Below are positions 7,734-16,204 of a stretch of DNA of 34,505 bases, piece by piece (the first letter of the stretch is position 1; each line of letters begins with the position of its first letter). Origin of the DNA: Flavobacterium sp. (GTDB lineage Bacteria; Bacteroidota; Bacteroidia; Chitinophagales; Chitinophagaceae). Under the pieces are notes generated by a model. The model was not told where the DNA came from. It saw only the letters and a list, made by a program, of their open reading frames with translations, and ran no database searches. The stretch covers positions 1 through 34,505 of the forward strand of contig JASGCX010000043.1 of NCBI GenBank assembly GCA_030053925.1, in the 5' to 3' direction. The translations under genes and the position numbers were made by a program.

Positions 7734-9140
7734 CTAGGGTGCTACTTTTGTTAATTCTATTATTGGTTGAGAATATATACCTAAGCCTATAATAACCAGT
7801 ACCAATATAATTAATACAAATTGCACATTAGCTTTTATGTCAGTAGCATTTACAGTAATTGCGGTGGTGCTACCATAAAATACTTTTTGTACCATATTTA
7901 ATGTGTAAACAGCAGCTAATATAATACTAATACCAGCAACAGCAGCCATCCAAATATTGTATTGGAACAAACCATTGAACATTAAAAATTCACCAACAAA
8001 CGCATTTGTTAATGGTAAGGCAACATTCGCAAATGCTAACACAACTAATAGAATAGCCAAAATTGGTGCTTTTTGAGCTAAGCCACCTAACTCGCTTAAC
8101 TTTCTTGTACCAAGCTGTTGTTCAATTACATCGGCAACAATCCACAAGCCTATTACATTAACACCGTGGTTAAACATCTGTATCATTACACCTTGTAAAC
8201 CAATACTTTTCATCGCAAAAATGGCTGCACACATTAAACCAATATGGCCAATAGAAGCGTAAGCAATCAATCGCTTAATATCATCTTGTTTAATAGCAAT
8301 AAAAGATGCGTAAAGCATACCAATTACACTTAATAAAATAATGATGAAAGCAAATTTTTCGGTAGCCAATGGAAACACTGGCACTAACCAACGAATAACT
8401 GCGTAAATACCCATTTTAACCATTACCCCACTCAAAATCATTGTAACGGCTGTAGGTGATTGTTCGTAGGTATCTGGCTGCCAAGTATGCAATGGAAAAA
8501 TTGGCATTTTGATAGCAAATGCTATAAAAAACAACCAAAAACCCAAATTTTGCTGTGTAGCAGTAAGTTTTAAAGCATAAAAAGATTTGATGGCGAATGA
8601 ATGGTCGGGCGTTAAATTGTACAAATACAAAATACCAACCAACATTAACAACGAACCTATAAATGTATAAATAAAAAATTTAAACGTTACGGCAATACGT
8701 TTTTCGCCGCCCCAAATAGAACATAAAAAATAAACTGGTATTAAAGCTAATTCCCAAAAGAAATAAAACAACAAACAGTCACTAGCTAAAAATACACCTA
8801 GCAAGCCTGCTTGCGTTAATAACATTAAGCCATAAAATGCGGAGGCATTTTTATAATTATTATTATACGTTGCAGCAAATACCACCGGAAAAGAAATAGT
8901 GGTTAAAAGCACTAGCATTTTAGCCATACCATCTAAATGCAACGAAAAGCTGCTACCAAGTACGGGTAACCATTCAACTTGATAGCTAAGTGTTTGTTTA
9001 GAAAATACAGCAACTAAGCCCACACCTAGTGTTGCAATTGATGCAAATAAAGCGGTATTTTTAGCAGCACTACCATTTTTAAATAAAAAGGTAAGTAAAC
9101 CACTTACAACAGGAATGCATATTAATAATAAAGGAACCAT
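7734..9140 (-). CDS. nuoM: NADH-quinone oxidoreductase subunit M
   Basis: Antiporter-like subunit of the complex I proton-pumping arm, 468 residues and polytopic. Family landmarks are the glutamate in YFFWELALIPVYF, HTWQPDTYEQSPTAVTM, the lysine segment IKRLIAYASIGHIG, and NVALPLTNAFVGEF. Start ATG at 9140, 27 bp after nuoL, so the two should share an mRNA. Nothing is unusual in length or motifs. Confidence 0.97.
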   Translation of the reverse strand: MVPLLLICIPVVSGLLTFLFKNGSAAKNTALFASIATLGVGLVAVFSKQTLSYQVEWLPVLGSSFSLHLDGMAKMLVLLTTISFPVVFAATYNNNYKNASAFYGLMLLTQAGLLGVFLASDCLLFYFFWELALIPVYFLCSIWGGEKRIAVTFKFFIYTFIGSLLMLVGILYLYNLTPDHSFAIKSFYALKLTATQQNLGFWLFFIAFAIKMPIFPLHTWQPDTYEQSPTAVTMILSGVMVKMGIYAVIRWLVPVFPLATEKFAFIIILLSVIGMLYASFIAIKQDDIKRLIAYASIGHIGLMCAAIFAMKSIGLQGVMIQMFNHGVNVIGLWIVADVIEQQLGTRKLSELGGLAQKAPILAILLVVLAFANVALPLTNAFVGEFLMFNGLFQYNIWMAAVAGISIILAAVYTLNMVQKVFYGSTTAITVNATDIKANVQFVLIILVLVIIGLGIYSQPIIELTKVAP

Positions 9141-9167
9141 ATTTATTGAAAGAGTTAATCTGCTGAA

Positions 9168-11093
9168 TTAAAATAATTTATTGATGATTTTTATGATGGT
9201 GGCATCGTGAATCCAAATAAAAAGAATTACTATTATAGATAATACCATCATTAAAATATAAGCACCAACCTGACCACTTTGTACCAAACGCAACTGACGT
9301 GAAGAATAATTAACCAATTTACCTACACCATTTACAACACCATCAATACCACTTTTCTCAATCACATTTTTCAAAAAAACAGAAAATGCGTTTAGTGGAT
9401 TAACAATAATGGCATTATACAACTCATCTATATACCATTTGTTTTCCAATATTTTACCTAAGCCAGTTTCTTTGGCAGTTGTAGCTTCATACTTGCTAAA
9501 TTTAATACAAGTGAAAGCAATTGTAACAAGTACAAGCCCCGTTACTACACCCATCATTACTAACTCTTGAGAATGGTTAATAGCATGTGCTTTTACCAAA
9601 GCAGTTGAACCTGCAAATATTGGCGATAAATAATGTTCTAACCAATGACTGTCTTTGGCAAATACTTCAGGTAAACCAATAAATCCACCAACAGTAGCTA
9701 AGATAGCTAATACAATTAATGGAAATGTTATTGGTGAAGGACTTTCGTGTAAATGATGTTCTTGATCATGTGTGCCTCTAAATTTTCCTAAGAAAGTGAT
9801 TGCATACAATCTAAACATGTAGAAAGTAGTCATTAATGCACCTGTAACACCTAAGAAGTATAAAATAGGATTTTTCTCGTATGCGGCAGCTAAAATTTCA
9901 TCTTTAGAAAAGAAACCCGAGAAAGGTGGTACACCTGCAATAGCCAAACAACCTAACAAAAAAGTAATATTAGTGATAGGCATAAATTTCTTTAAGCCAC
10001 CCATTTTTCTAATATCTTGTTCGTGATGCATTGCCTTAATTACAGAACCTGCACCTAAGAATAAAAGCGCTTTAAAAAAAGCGTGTGTTATTACGTGAAA
10101 CACCGCACCAGTGTAAGCACCAACGCCTAAACCTAAAAACATATAACCAAGTTGGCTAACAGTAGAATAGGCCAATACTTTTTTTATATCGTTTTGTTTT
10201 AAAGCAATAGTTGCTGCAAACAGCGCAGTTGCTAAACCTATTACCGCAATAAAGCCTTGCGTACCTGGTGCCATAGTGTACAAAATATTACTACGTGCAA
10301 TCATGTAAATACCAGCAGTAACCATGGTTGCAGCGTGTATTAAGGCAGATACAGGTGTAGGTCCAGCCATTGCATCTGGCAACCAAGTGTATAGTGGCAA
10401 TTGCGCACTTTTACCCATAGCACCTACAAATAATAAAGCTGTAATGATGGTAATATCTTGTGTAGTCAATTTACTTACGTTAGCAAAAACTTCAACATAA
10501 GTAACAGTGCCAAGTTTATTTATTAGATAAAATACAGCTAACAAAAAGCCCAAATCACCAATACGGTTCATAATGAAAGCTTTTTTGGCAGCGTAGTTAT
10601 AATTATCGTTTTTAAACCAAAAACCAATTAATAGGTAAGAACATAAACCTACGCCTTCCCAACCTATGAACATGATAACATAGTTTGCACCCATTACCAA
10701 TAATAACATTGAGAAAACGAACAAATTTAAGAAAGCAAAATATCTACCATAATGTTGGTTTTCTTCTTCGTGCATATAAGATGCAGAGTAAACATGAATT
10801 AAGAAACCAATTCCTGTAATAATTAGTAGAAATAAAGAAGATAATTGATCTATTTGAAACGCAAAAGGGATGGTTAAATTACCAACTTGTATAAAGTTAA
10901 AATAGTCAGCTACAACTGCACTACCAGAACTTTTAATTTGGATAAATAATAATACACTTACAACAAATGATGCAAAAATAGAACCACAACCAATAATTGC
11001 AATCAATTGCTTTGACAATAATTTTCTGCCCAAACCATTAATTAAGAAACCTAACAATGGCAATAATGGTATTAAAAATATTAAGTTATTCAT
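9168..11093 (-). CDS. nuoL: NADH-quinone oxidoreductase subunit L
   Basis: The largest antiporter-like subunit of complex I, 641 residues and polytopic, with the long C-terminal lateral-helix extension. Landmarks are GWEGVGLCSYLLIGFW, the channel segment TWLPDAMAGPTPVSALIHAA, KVLAYSTVSQLGYM and HAFFKALLFLGAGSV. Near the C-terminus a hydrophobic segment (YILMMVLSIIVILFIW) is the last anchor of the lateral helix. ATG start at 11093. The 80-bp gap from nuoK contains two small GC-rich palindromes. Confidence 0.97.
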   Translation of the reverse strand: MNNLIFLIPLLPLLGFLINGLGRKLLSKQLIAIIGCGSIFASFVVSVLLFIQIKSSGSAVVADYFNFIQVGNLTIPFAFQIDQLSSLFLLIITGIGFLIHVYSASYMHEEENQHYGRYFAFLNLFVFSMLLLVMGANYVIMFIGWEGVGLCSYLLIGFWFKNDNYNYAAKKAFIMNRIGDLGFLLAVFYLINKLGTVTYVEVFANVSKLTTQDITIITALLFVGAMGKSAQLPLYTWLPDAMAGPTPVSALIHAATMVTAGIYMIARSNILYTMAPGTQGFIAVIGLATALFAATIALKQNDIKKVLAYSTVSQLGYMFLGLGVGAYTGAVFHVITHAFFKALLFLGAGSVIKAMHHEQDIRKMGGLKKFMPITNITFLLGCLAIAGVPPFSGFFSKDEILAAAYEKNPILYFLGVTGALMTTFYMFRLYAITFLGKFRGTHDQEHHLHESPSPITFPLIVLAILATVGGFIGLPEVFAKDSHWLEHYLSPIFAGSTALVKAHAINHSQELVMMGVVTGLVLVTIAFTCIKFSKYEATTAKETGLGKILENKWYIDELYNAIIVNPLNAFSVFLKNVIEKSGIDGVVNGVGKLVNYSSRQLRLVQSGQVGAYILMMVLSIIVILFIWIHDATIIKIINKLF

Positions 11094-11149
11094 GCCCTAA
11101 ATCCCTAATGGGTTTATATTTAATTTGTTATTAATAAATTAGCTTTCCT

Positions 11150-11166
11150 TGTTCCCCCTTTGGGGT
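11150..11166. other. GC-rich palindrome between nuoK and nuoL
   Basis: CCCCCTTTGGGG can form a short GC stem. A second small inverted pair, AATCCCTAATGGGTT, lies at 11100-11114. Both stand out against the AT-rich gap and resemble the CCCCTAAAGGGG element before nuoN. Role unknown. Confidence 0.4.
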
Positions 11167-11173
11167 TAGAGGC

Positions 11174-11509
11174 TTAATTTTTCAGTCTATTTAAAAAGTT
11201 GATATCAACAGAGTGCGTATTTCTATACATCATTACAATAATTGCTAGGCCCACACTTACTTCTGCAGCGGCAACAACCATTATAAAAAATACAAACAAT
11301 TGTCCATCAATACCTACCATACTTGCTTTGTCTGTTGCGTAAGCTAGGCCGTTGTGCATTTTTGAAAAAGCAACCAACAATAGGTTGGTAGCATTTAACA
11401 TTAACTCAATACACATAAAAATAATAATGGCATTACGGCGAGTTAATACACCCACAACACCAATAGAAAATAATGCTAACGCTAAAAAAATATAATATTG
11501 AATTGGCAT
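11174..11509 (-). CDS. nuoK: NADH-quinone oxidoreductase subunit K
   Basis: A small membrane subunit of complex I with three transmembrane helices, 111 residues from the ATG at 11509. I chose this ATG because the family starts there ([17 protein letters not shown]). The reading frame stays open upstream, but those codons translate the octamer repeat tract into low-complexity sequence (HHIITSS). The conserved helix-2 glutamate region is [20 protein letters not shown], and [13 protein letters not shown] carries the second conserved Glu. The leader is AAATTAATTTC directly before ATG, with no Shine-Dalgarno sequence. It lies between nuoJ and nuoL as usual. Confidence 0.95.
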   Translation of the reverse strand: MPIQYYIFLALALFSIGVVGVLTRRNAIIIFMCIELMLNATNLLLVAFSKMHNGLAYATDKASMVGIDGQLFVFFIMVVAAAEVSVGLAIIVMMYRNTHSVDINFLNRLKN

Positions 11510-11520
11510 GAAATTAATTT

Positions 11521-11648
11521 GATAATGTGATGATGTGATAATTTGCTGATGTGATGATGTGATAATGTGATGATGTGCTAATGTGATAATGTGATAATGC
11601 GATAATGTGATAATTTGCTGATGTGACAATTTGCTTATGTGATAATGT
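11521..11648. repeat. Octamer tract before nuoK, 16 units of GATAATGT
   Basis: Sixteen exact-length 8-bp units in a row, such as GATAATGT, GATGATGT, GATAATTT, GCTGATGT, GCTAATGT and GACAATTT. Units differ by substitutions only, with no indel over 128 bp. The tract ends 11 bp before the nuoK start on the minus strand. From 11649 to 11720 follow less regular GTTGTG-rich copies and one more GTGATAATGT. Confidence 0.92.
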
Positions 11649-11752
11649 AATTTTCGTTGTGAGACTTTGTGCCGTTGTGTCGTTGTGGTTAATCTGCCGT
11701 TGTGGTTAATGTGATAATGTTTAATTTATTATCGAATAGCAAATCAGCTCAT

Positions 11753-12253
11753 TTACTTTTTTCCTATCACCACCGCTCCTACCATGGCACTTAAAAACAA
11801 CACACTACTTATTTCAAATGGCACTACAAAATCGCTAAACAAAACTTTACCCAAGTTACCAATAAGGCCAATGTTACCGTCTTTTAGCAATGCCGTTTTA
11901 CCTTTTATTTCATTGGCTTGCAATACCAGCGAAATAAACATCATTAACAAGGAACCGCCACCAACAACACCTGCAATAATCATCATCCAATTTTTCTGAG
12001 GTTCGGTTTCTTTGTTTAGGTTCATCAACATAATTACAAATAAAAACAACACCATAATTGCCCCTGCGTAAACAATCATATTTACAATAGCTAAAAATTG
12101 TGCGTTCAATAAAATGTAATGACCCGAAATAGCAAAAAATACAGCAATTAACCACAATACACTAAATACAGGATTTTTACTTAATAATACCATCAAGGCA
12201 CTTATTAAGGCTAAAGCAGTTAAAAACCAGAATAATATTTGTACAATACCCAT
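11753..12253 (-). CDS. nuoJ: NADH-quinone oxidoreductase subunit J
   Basis: Membrane subunit of complex I near the quinone site and proton path, 166 residues with about five transmembrane helices. Landmarks are NPVFSVLWLIAVFFAISGHY and VYAGAIMVLFLFVIMLMNL, which contains the family's conserved helix-3 region. I chose the ATG at 12253 (MGIVQILFWF) over a TTG five codons upstream. The stop is followed at once by inverted repeat units at 11738-11752. The gap to nuoI holds a hairpin-forming pair of repeat segments. Confidence 0.95.
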   Translation of the reverse strand: MGIVQILFWFLTALALISALMVLLSKNPVFSVLWLIAVFFAISGHYILLNAQFLAIVNMIVYAGAIMVLFLFVIMLMNLNKETEPQKNWMMIIAGVVGGGSLLMMFISLVLQANEIKGKTALLKDGNIGLIGNLGKVLFSDFVVPFEISSVLFLSAMVGAVVIGKK

Positions 12254-12274
12254 TTTAAAAATTTGCAAATTAAT

Positions 12275-12349
12275 TGATGTGCTAAAATGCTAATGACAAT
12301 ATAATTTTCATGTATTTACATTAGCTAATCAGCTAATTATCACATTGTT
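12275..12349. repeat. Inverted octamer-type units in the nuoI/nuoJ gap
   Basis: On the plus strand GATGTGCT, AAAATGCT, AATGACAA (12275-12298) resemble the forward units before nuoK. ACATTAGC, TAATCAGC, TAATTATC, ACATTGTT (12318-12349) resemble the same units in inverse orientation. The facing segments can pair through GCTAATG and CATTAGC, so the mRNA gap may fold into a hairpin. Confidence 0.6.
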
Positions 12350-12352
12350 ATA

Positions 12353-12889
12353 TTAATGCTTCGTTCCTTTTGCAGCCGCAAATTCTACAGGGTGCGTTAC
12401 AGGATTTGGTATTAATAAATCTTGTTTACCATAAATAAAACCTTTACGTGCATAGCTTGCAGGTGCAAATGTTTCACTCAAGTAAATTGCATCTTTAGGG
12501 CAAGCCTCTTCACACAAACCACAGAAAATACAGCGCAGCATATTAATTTCATATTTAGCTGCATATTTTTCTTCTCTGTATAATTTTTCCTCCCCTTCAA
12601 GTCTTTCTGCTGCCTCCATTGTTATTGCTTCGGCTGGGCAAGCCACCGCACACAAACCACAAGCGGTGCAGTTTTCACGTCCTTCGGCATCTCTGTTTAG
12701 TACGTGTAAGCCTCTAAAAACTGGGCTAAATTCACGTTTTACTTCGGGATAATGCACCGTAGGTTGTTTTTTAAACATGTGTCTAAAGGTGATAATCATG
12801 CCTTTAAAAATGTTCCATAGGTAAATGCTCTCTAAAAAACTGAGAGGTTTACGTTCTACCTGTTTTGCCCTTATTGTTAATGCCTGCAT
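12353..12889 (-). CDS. nuoI: NADH-quinone oxidoreductase subunit I (2 x 4Fe-4S)
   Basis: Peripheral-arm subunit of complex I that carries clusters N6a and N6b, 178 residues. Both ferredoxin motifs are complete: CTACGLCAVACP (C74, C77, C80, C84) and CIFCGLCEEACP (C120, C123, C126, C130). The start ATG at 12889 gives the usual N-terminal amphipathic segment. A 220-bp gap separates it from the retropepsin-like gene upstream. That gap holds a small hairpin (ATCCTT/AAGGAT at 12897-12910) and nothing else that I can identify. Confidence 0.97.
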   Translation of the reverse strand: MQALTIRAKQVERKPLSFLESIYLWNIFKGMIITFRHMFKKQPTVHYPEVKREFSPVFRGLHVLNRDAEGRENCTACGLCAVACPAEAITMEAAERLEGEEKLYREEKYAAKYEINMLRCIFCGLCEEACPKDAIYLSETFAPASYARKGFIYGKQDLLIPNPVTHPVEFAAAKGTKH

Positions 12890-13109
12890 ATTGCGTATCC
12901 TTCAAAGGATTTTTAAATGTTCGCAAAAATATTTTTATTACCCATTGATACCAACTTTATCTCTCACCAACCTTTCTTACCAATCTTTTCGCTTTTTGGT
13001 CACCAACTTTAGCCCATTTTTCGTCTTCGTGGCGTTGCACACTTCTGCGCTTTATTCTTTATTCAACCGCTGTTTCAGTTCAAAAAGTTCTGTAATTTTC
13101 AATCATCAC

Positions 13110-13493
13110 TTACTTCAAATGTACAATTTGCAACTTAGCTACTTTACTATCTACAGAAACGGTATCGTGTTCAAAATCTAATTTCATGCGCCACTTTTGC
13201 ATAGTTGCTGCACCAATAATTACTTCTTCACTTAAATCTTCCAATACTAAAAACTCATCACTTAAAGGCACATCATTTAAAAAAAACTGGCAAACAAACT
13301 TGTAATTGGCTATCCTAAAATCCAAACTATTTGCTGTAGCCAATCTTATTGGTTCTGGCAATGGTATTAATATATCAATATGTTCGACCAATTCTTTTCT
13401 TATAGCAGAAAGATTGGCACCACTATCAAAAAGTCCATACAAATACCTGTCGTTTTTTGTACCTCTAAATAATAAAGGAGATTTGATACTCAT
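13110..13493 (-). CDS. Retropepsin-like aspartic protease-fold protein
   Basis: A 127-residue single-domain protein. LFDSGANLSAI (21-31) carries the Asp-Ser-Gly active-site motif of pepsin/retropepsin folds (Asp23). VIIGAATMQKWRMKLDF near residues 90-106 matches the second conserved segment of that fold (hydrophobic-hydrophobic-Gly, then a later Asp). A homodimer would be needed for two catalytic Asp residues. It has no signal peptide, so it should be cytoplasmic. It lies between nuoH and nuoI, 19 bp after the nuoH stop, on the same strand, so it should be co-transcribed with complex I. It is not a known complex I subunit or assembly factor. Substrate unknown. Confidence 0.75.
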   Translation of the reverse strand: MSIKSPLLFRGTKNDRYLYGLFDSGANLSAIRKELVEHIDILIPLPEPIRLATANSLDFRIANYKFVCQFFLNDVPLSDEFLVLEDLSEEVIIGAATMQKWRMKLDFEHDTVSVDSKVAKLQIVHLK

Positions 13494-13512
13494 CTCTAAA
13501 ATTATTATTAAT

Positions 13513-14580
13513 TTAAAAATGCCAATTATTATCTTTTAGTAAAACAATAAAACCAGTAATTAACATATTTGCTAGAGCCAAAGGAATCATTTTTTTCCAA
13601 CCCAAATTCATCAATTGGTCATATCTAAATCTTGGGATAGTCCATCTAATCCACATAAAAACAAATATAAAAATGATAACTTTAAACAATAAACTTACAA
13701 TACCAATTACAGCAAGCCAGTTACCTAAATCAGCATGTGCAGCTTCATTAAAAAATGGCAGATCGTAACCACCAAAAAACATGGTAGCCATAATGGTGCT
13801 GCTGATAAACATATTAATGTATTCGCTAAATAAGTAAAAACCCAATTTCATAGATGAATACTCTTGGTGATACCCAAAATTCAATTCGTTTTCAGCTTCA
13901 GGTAAGTCAAATGGTGTTCTATTACACTCAGCCATTGCACAAATAAAGAATATTAAAAAGCCCAAGGGTTGATACACAATATTCCACAAACGCCCATCGA
14001 TCATTTGTTGGTCTACAATGCTTTTTAAGCTTAAAGAACCGGTTAGCATTAGCAAAGCAATCAACGATAAACCCATGGCAAGCTCGTAACTAATAGCCTG
14101 ACTAGCCCCACGTAAAGCAGCCATTAACGAAAACTTATTGTTACTAGCCCAGCCACCAATCATTACACCATACACACCCATGCTTACCACACCAAACACG
14201 TACAAAATACCAATGTTGATGTCAGCAATTTGCAAGGCAATACTTCTACCAAACATTTCTATTTTATTACCCCAGGGTACTACGGCGCAAGTCATTAAAG
14301 CTGCCGTCATAGCAAGGCCTGGGCCTAGAATAAACAAGGTTTTATTAGCACTATTTGGTATAATTTCTTCCTTGGTAATTAGTTTCAAACCATCAGCTAG
14401 CGGCTGCAACAAACCAAAAGGGCCAGCACGATTTGGGCCTGGCCTATCTTGTAAAATAGCCGCCACTTTACGTTCAAAAAAAGTTGTATATAATGCAATA
14501 CCCAAACTTGCAAAAATAATCACTGCAATGAGTACTAATTTCTCTATAAATAAAAACCAATCTAAAGCAAGTAGTGTCAT
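13513..14580 (-). CDS. nuoH: NADH-quinone oxidoreductase subunit H
   Basis: Membrane subunit of complex I that, with NuoB and NuoD, forms the quinone channel and couples to the proton-pumping arm; 355 residues with about eight to nine transmembrane helices. Landmarks are TTFFERKVAAILQDRPGPNR, FGLLQPLADGLKLITKEE, and AECNRTPFDLPEAENELN with the conserved Glu and Asp residues of the E-channel. The C-terminal WIRWTIPRFRYDQLMNLGWK matches the family. ATG start, 15 bp after nuoG. Confidence 0.98.
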   Translation of the reverse strand: MTLLALDWFLFIEKLVLIAVIIFASLGIALYTTFFERKVAAILQDRPGPNRAGPFGLLQPLADGLKLITKEEIIPNSANKTLFILGPGLAMTAALMTCAVVPWGNKIEMFGRSIALQIADINIGILYVFGVVSMGVYGVMIGGWASNNKFSLMAALRGASQAISYELAMGLSLIALLMLTGSLSLKSIVDQQMIDGRLWNIVYQPLGFLIFFICAMAECNRTPFDLPEAENELNFGYHQEYSSMKLGFYLFSEYINMFISSTIMATMFFGGYDLPFFNEAAHADLGNWLAVIGIVSLLFKVIIFIFVFMWIRWTIPRFRYDQLMNLGWKKMIPLALANMLITGFIVLLKDNNWHF

Positions 14581-14595
14581 GTTGATGTATTACAA

Positions 14596-15684
14596 TTAGT
14601 CTTTAAAATTATTAGCATGTGAGGGGCCGTTAATAGCACTCAATTGTACTTGGGGCTTATTTACTTCACTCACATCATGTATATTCATTAGTAAATGTGG
14701 CTCACGACCGTCATTTACTGCTTCAAATGTTTCAGTAGGAACAGTTGTGCCTATTTTACCAGCATAATGGCCTTGTGAAATAACCGACTGGCGGCTAATT
14801 TCTCTTGGTTCTTCAATTACCCAATCGCTAGTTTGTTTCTTTTCAAAGCGACATTCGTTGCAAATCCACTCTTCTACTTCGCCCCACTCATCTTTACGAG
14901 CGGTAACTCTGTACACTTCATCGCCCCGGTTCCAAAGTGTTACTTTACCAGAACATTTAGGGCAATTTCTGTGTGCGTTTAATGGTTTTAAAAACCAAAC
15001 ACGGTTTTTAAAACGGAAAGTTTTATCAGTTAATGCACCCACAGGGCAAACATCAATTATGTTACCTATAAAATCGTTGTCTAAACTTTTTTCTATAAAA
15101 GTTGCAATTTCTGCGTGGTCACCTCTATCTAAAACACCATGTTCTCTTTTATTTGTTAATTGATCAGCGGTGTACACACAACGAAAACACATAATACAAC
15201 GTGTCATGTGTAATTGAATATAAGGGCCTAAATCATGCTTCTTAAATGTACGACGTTGAAACTCGTAACGTGTACCTTGTTTACCATGTTCGTAGCTTAA
15301 ATCTTGCAAATGACATTCACCAGCTTGGTCGCAAATAGGGCAATCTAATGGGTGATTTAACAATAAAAACTCCACCACACCAGCTCTAGCATCAATTACT
15401 TTAGGGCTAGTAATATTTTTTACTTCCATACCGTCCATTACGGTTGTACGGCAACTTGCTACCAATTTGGGCATTGGTCTTGGGTCTTTTTCGGAACCTT
15501 TACTTACTTCAACCAAGCAAGTACGACATTTACCACCGCTACCTTTTAACTTACTGTAAAAGCACATAGCAGGCGGCGCAACATCTCCACCAATTTTACG
15601 GGCAGCTTCTAAAATAGAGGTACCAGCAGGTACTTCTACCGTAATATTATCAATGGTTACTTTAAATAATGGAACATCAGGCAT
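14596..15684 (-). CDS. nuoG: NADH-quinone oxidoreductase subunit G, short form
   Basis: Electron-transfer subunit of complex I, 362 residues, against about 900 in E. coli; the molybdopterin-oxidoreductase domain is absent. Cluster ligands are intact for N1b (C41, C53, C56, C78), N5 (H111, C115, C118, C124) and N4 (C163, C166, C169, C213). A fourth cysteine set is C241-x2-C244 and C275-x2-C278. It replaces the C-x2-C-x3-C...C pattern of N7, so a zinc ribbon or altered cluster is likelier. Short NuoG proteins are known from Bacteroidota. The start ATG overlaps the end of the small Toprim-like gene upstream by 8 bp. The overlap shows that the inserted gene is tightly joined to the operon. Confidence 0.94.
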   Translation of the reverse strand: MPDVPLFKVTIDNITVEVPAGTSILEAARKIGGDVAPPAMCFYSKLKGSGGKCRTCLVEVSKGSEKDPRPMPKLVASCRTTVMDGMEVKNITSPKVIDARAGVVEFLLLNHPLDCPICDQAGECHLQDLSYEHGKQGTRYEFQRRTFKKHDLGPYIQLHMTRCIMCFRCVYTADQLTNKREHGVLDRGDHAEIATFIEKSLDNDFIGNIIDVCPVGALTDKTFRFKNRVWFLKPLNAHRNCPKCSGKVTLWNRGDEVYRVTARKDEWGEVEEWICNECRFEKKQTSDWVIEEPREISRQSVISQGHYAGKIGTTVPTETFEAVNDGREPHLLMNIHDVSEVNKPQVQLSAINGPSHANNFKD

Positions 15685-16204
15685 TTCTTAGCTCTTTTTT
15701 ATCTACTTGATAATTTTTTTCTTTTAATAACATCAGCCAACCTTTCAATTTCTTAACCGCAACATTATCATTCTTTTTTGCTATTTCGCTGAACAAATTT
15801 TTGAGGTTTAAATTATTTAAACTTGACATTTGTTTAGTCACTCTTTTTAATCCTTCTAAACTATTTAACAATCCGAAATCTGCAATCTTTATGTCTTCAA
15901 CGTTACAAACAGATAAAACCCATTTTTCTAATGCTGGACAAATTTGAATGATATACTGAGATTTTTCCTTGTGTTTCAACAAAATCAAATCAGGTTTCAG
16001 TTCGTCAATCGTCTCAAACTCTTTTAAATAAGAAATTTGCTTTTTGTCATTATCAATTATACCAACAGCAAATTTATTAGAATTACGCATAGAAGCTGCA
16101 ACTTTAAAACAACTATGCTTGTGATTGTAACCGTTTTTTGTTGGCACCAAAGTTTCAATCAATAATGTATCAGCGTAACACTCAGGCATTATCAACTTGT
16201 CCAT
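15677..16204 (-). CDS. Small Toprim-like protein paired with an ATPase (unrecognised family)
   Basis: A 175-residue protein that I cannot assign to a named family. It shows a degenerate Toprim-like pattern: an acidic residue with E-x3-D spacing (E8, D12 in PECYADT), an acidic pair after a hydrophobic strand (D51, D53 in VGIIDNDK), and PALEKWVL (E93, W95), which recalls the E-x-W element of DUF4435/RloB-type proteins. The C-terminus is basic and helical. It overlaps the ATPase upstream by 23 bp and nuoG downstream by 8 bp, so all three are coupled in translation. By analogy with OLD, PARIS and AbiL pairs it would be a nuclease-like effector controlled by the ATPase. This is an inference. Confidence 0.65.
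   Translation of the reverse strand: MDKLIMPECYADTLLIETLVPTKNGYNHKHSCFKVAASMRNSNKFAVGIIDNDKKQISYLKEFETIDELKPDLILLKHKEKSQYIIQICPALEKWVLSVCNVEDIKIADFGLLNSLEGLKRVTKQMSSLNNLNLKNLFSEIAKKNDNVAVKKLKGWLMLLKEKNYQVDKKELRNA

Noticed and set aside
11510-11629. N-terminal extension of NuoK by 40 residues
   Set aside because: The added codons only translate the octamer tract into low-complexity residues; the NuoK family starts at the ATG at 11509.
11521-11648. CRISPR array
   Set aside because: Units of 8 bp follow each other without spacers. The other tracts (24937-25032, 2374-2472) fail for the same reason, and there are no cas genes.
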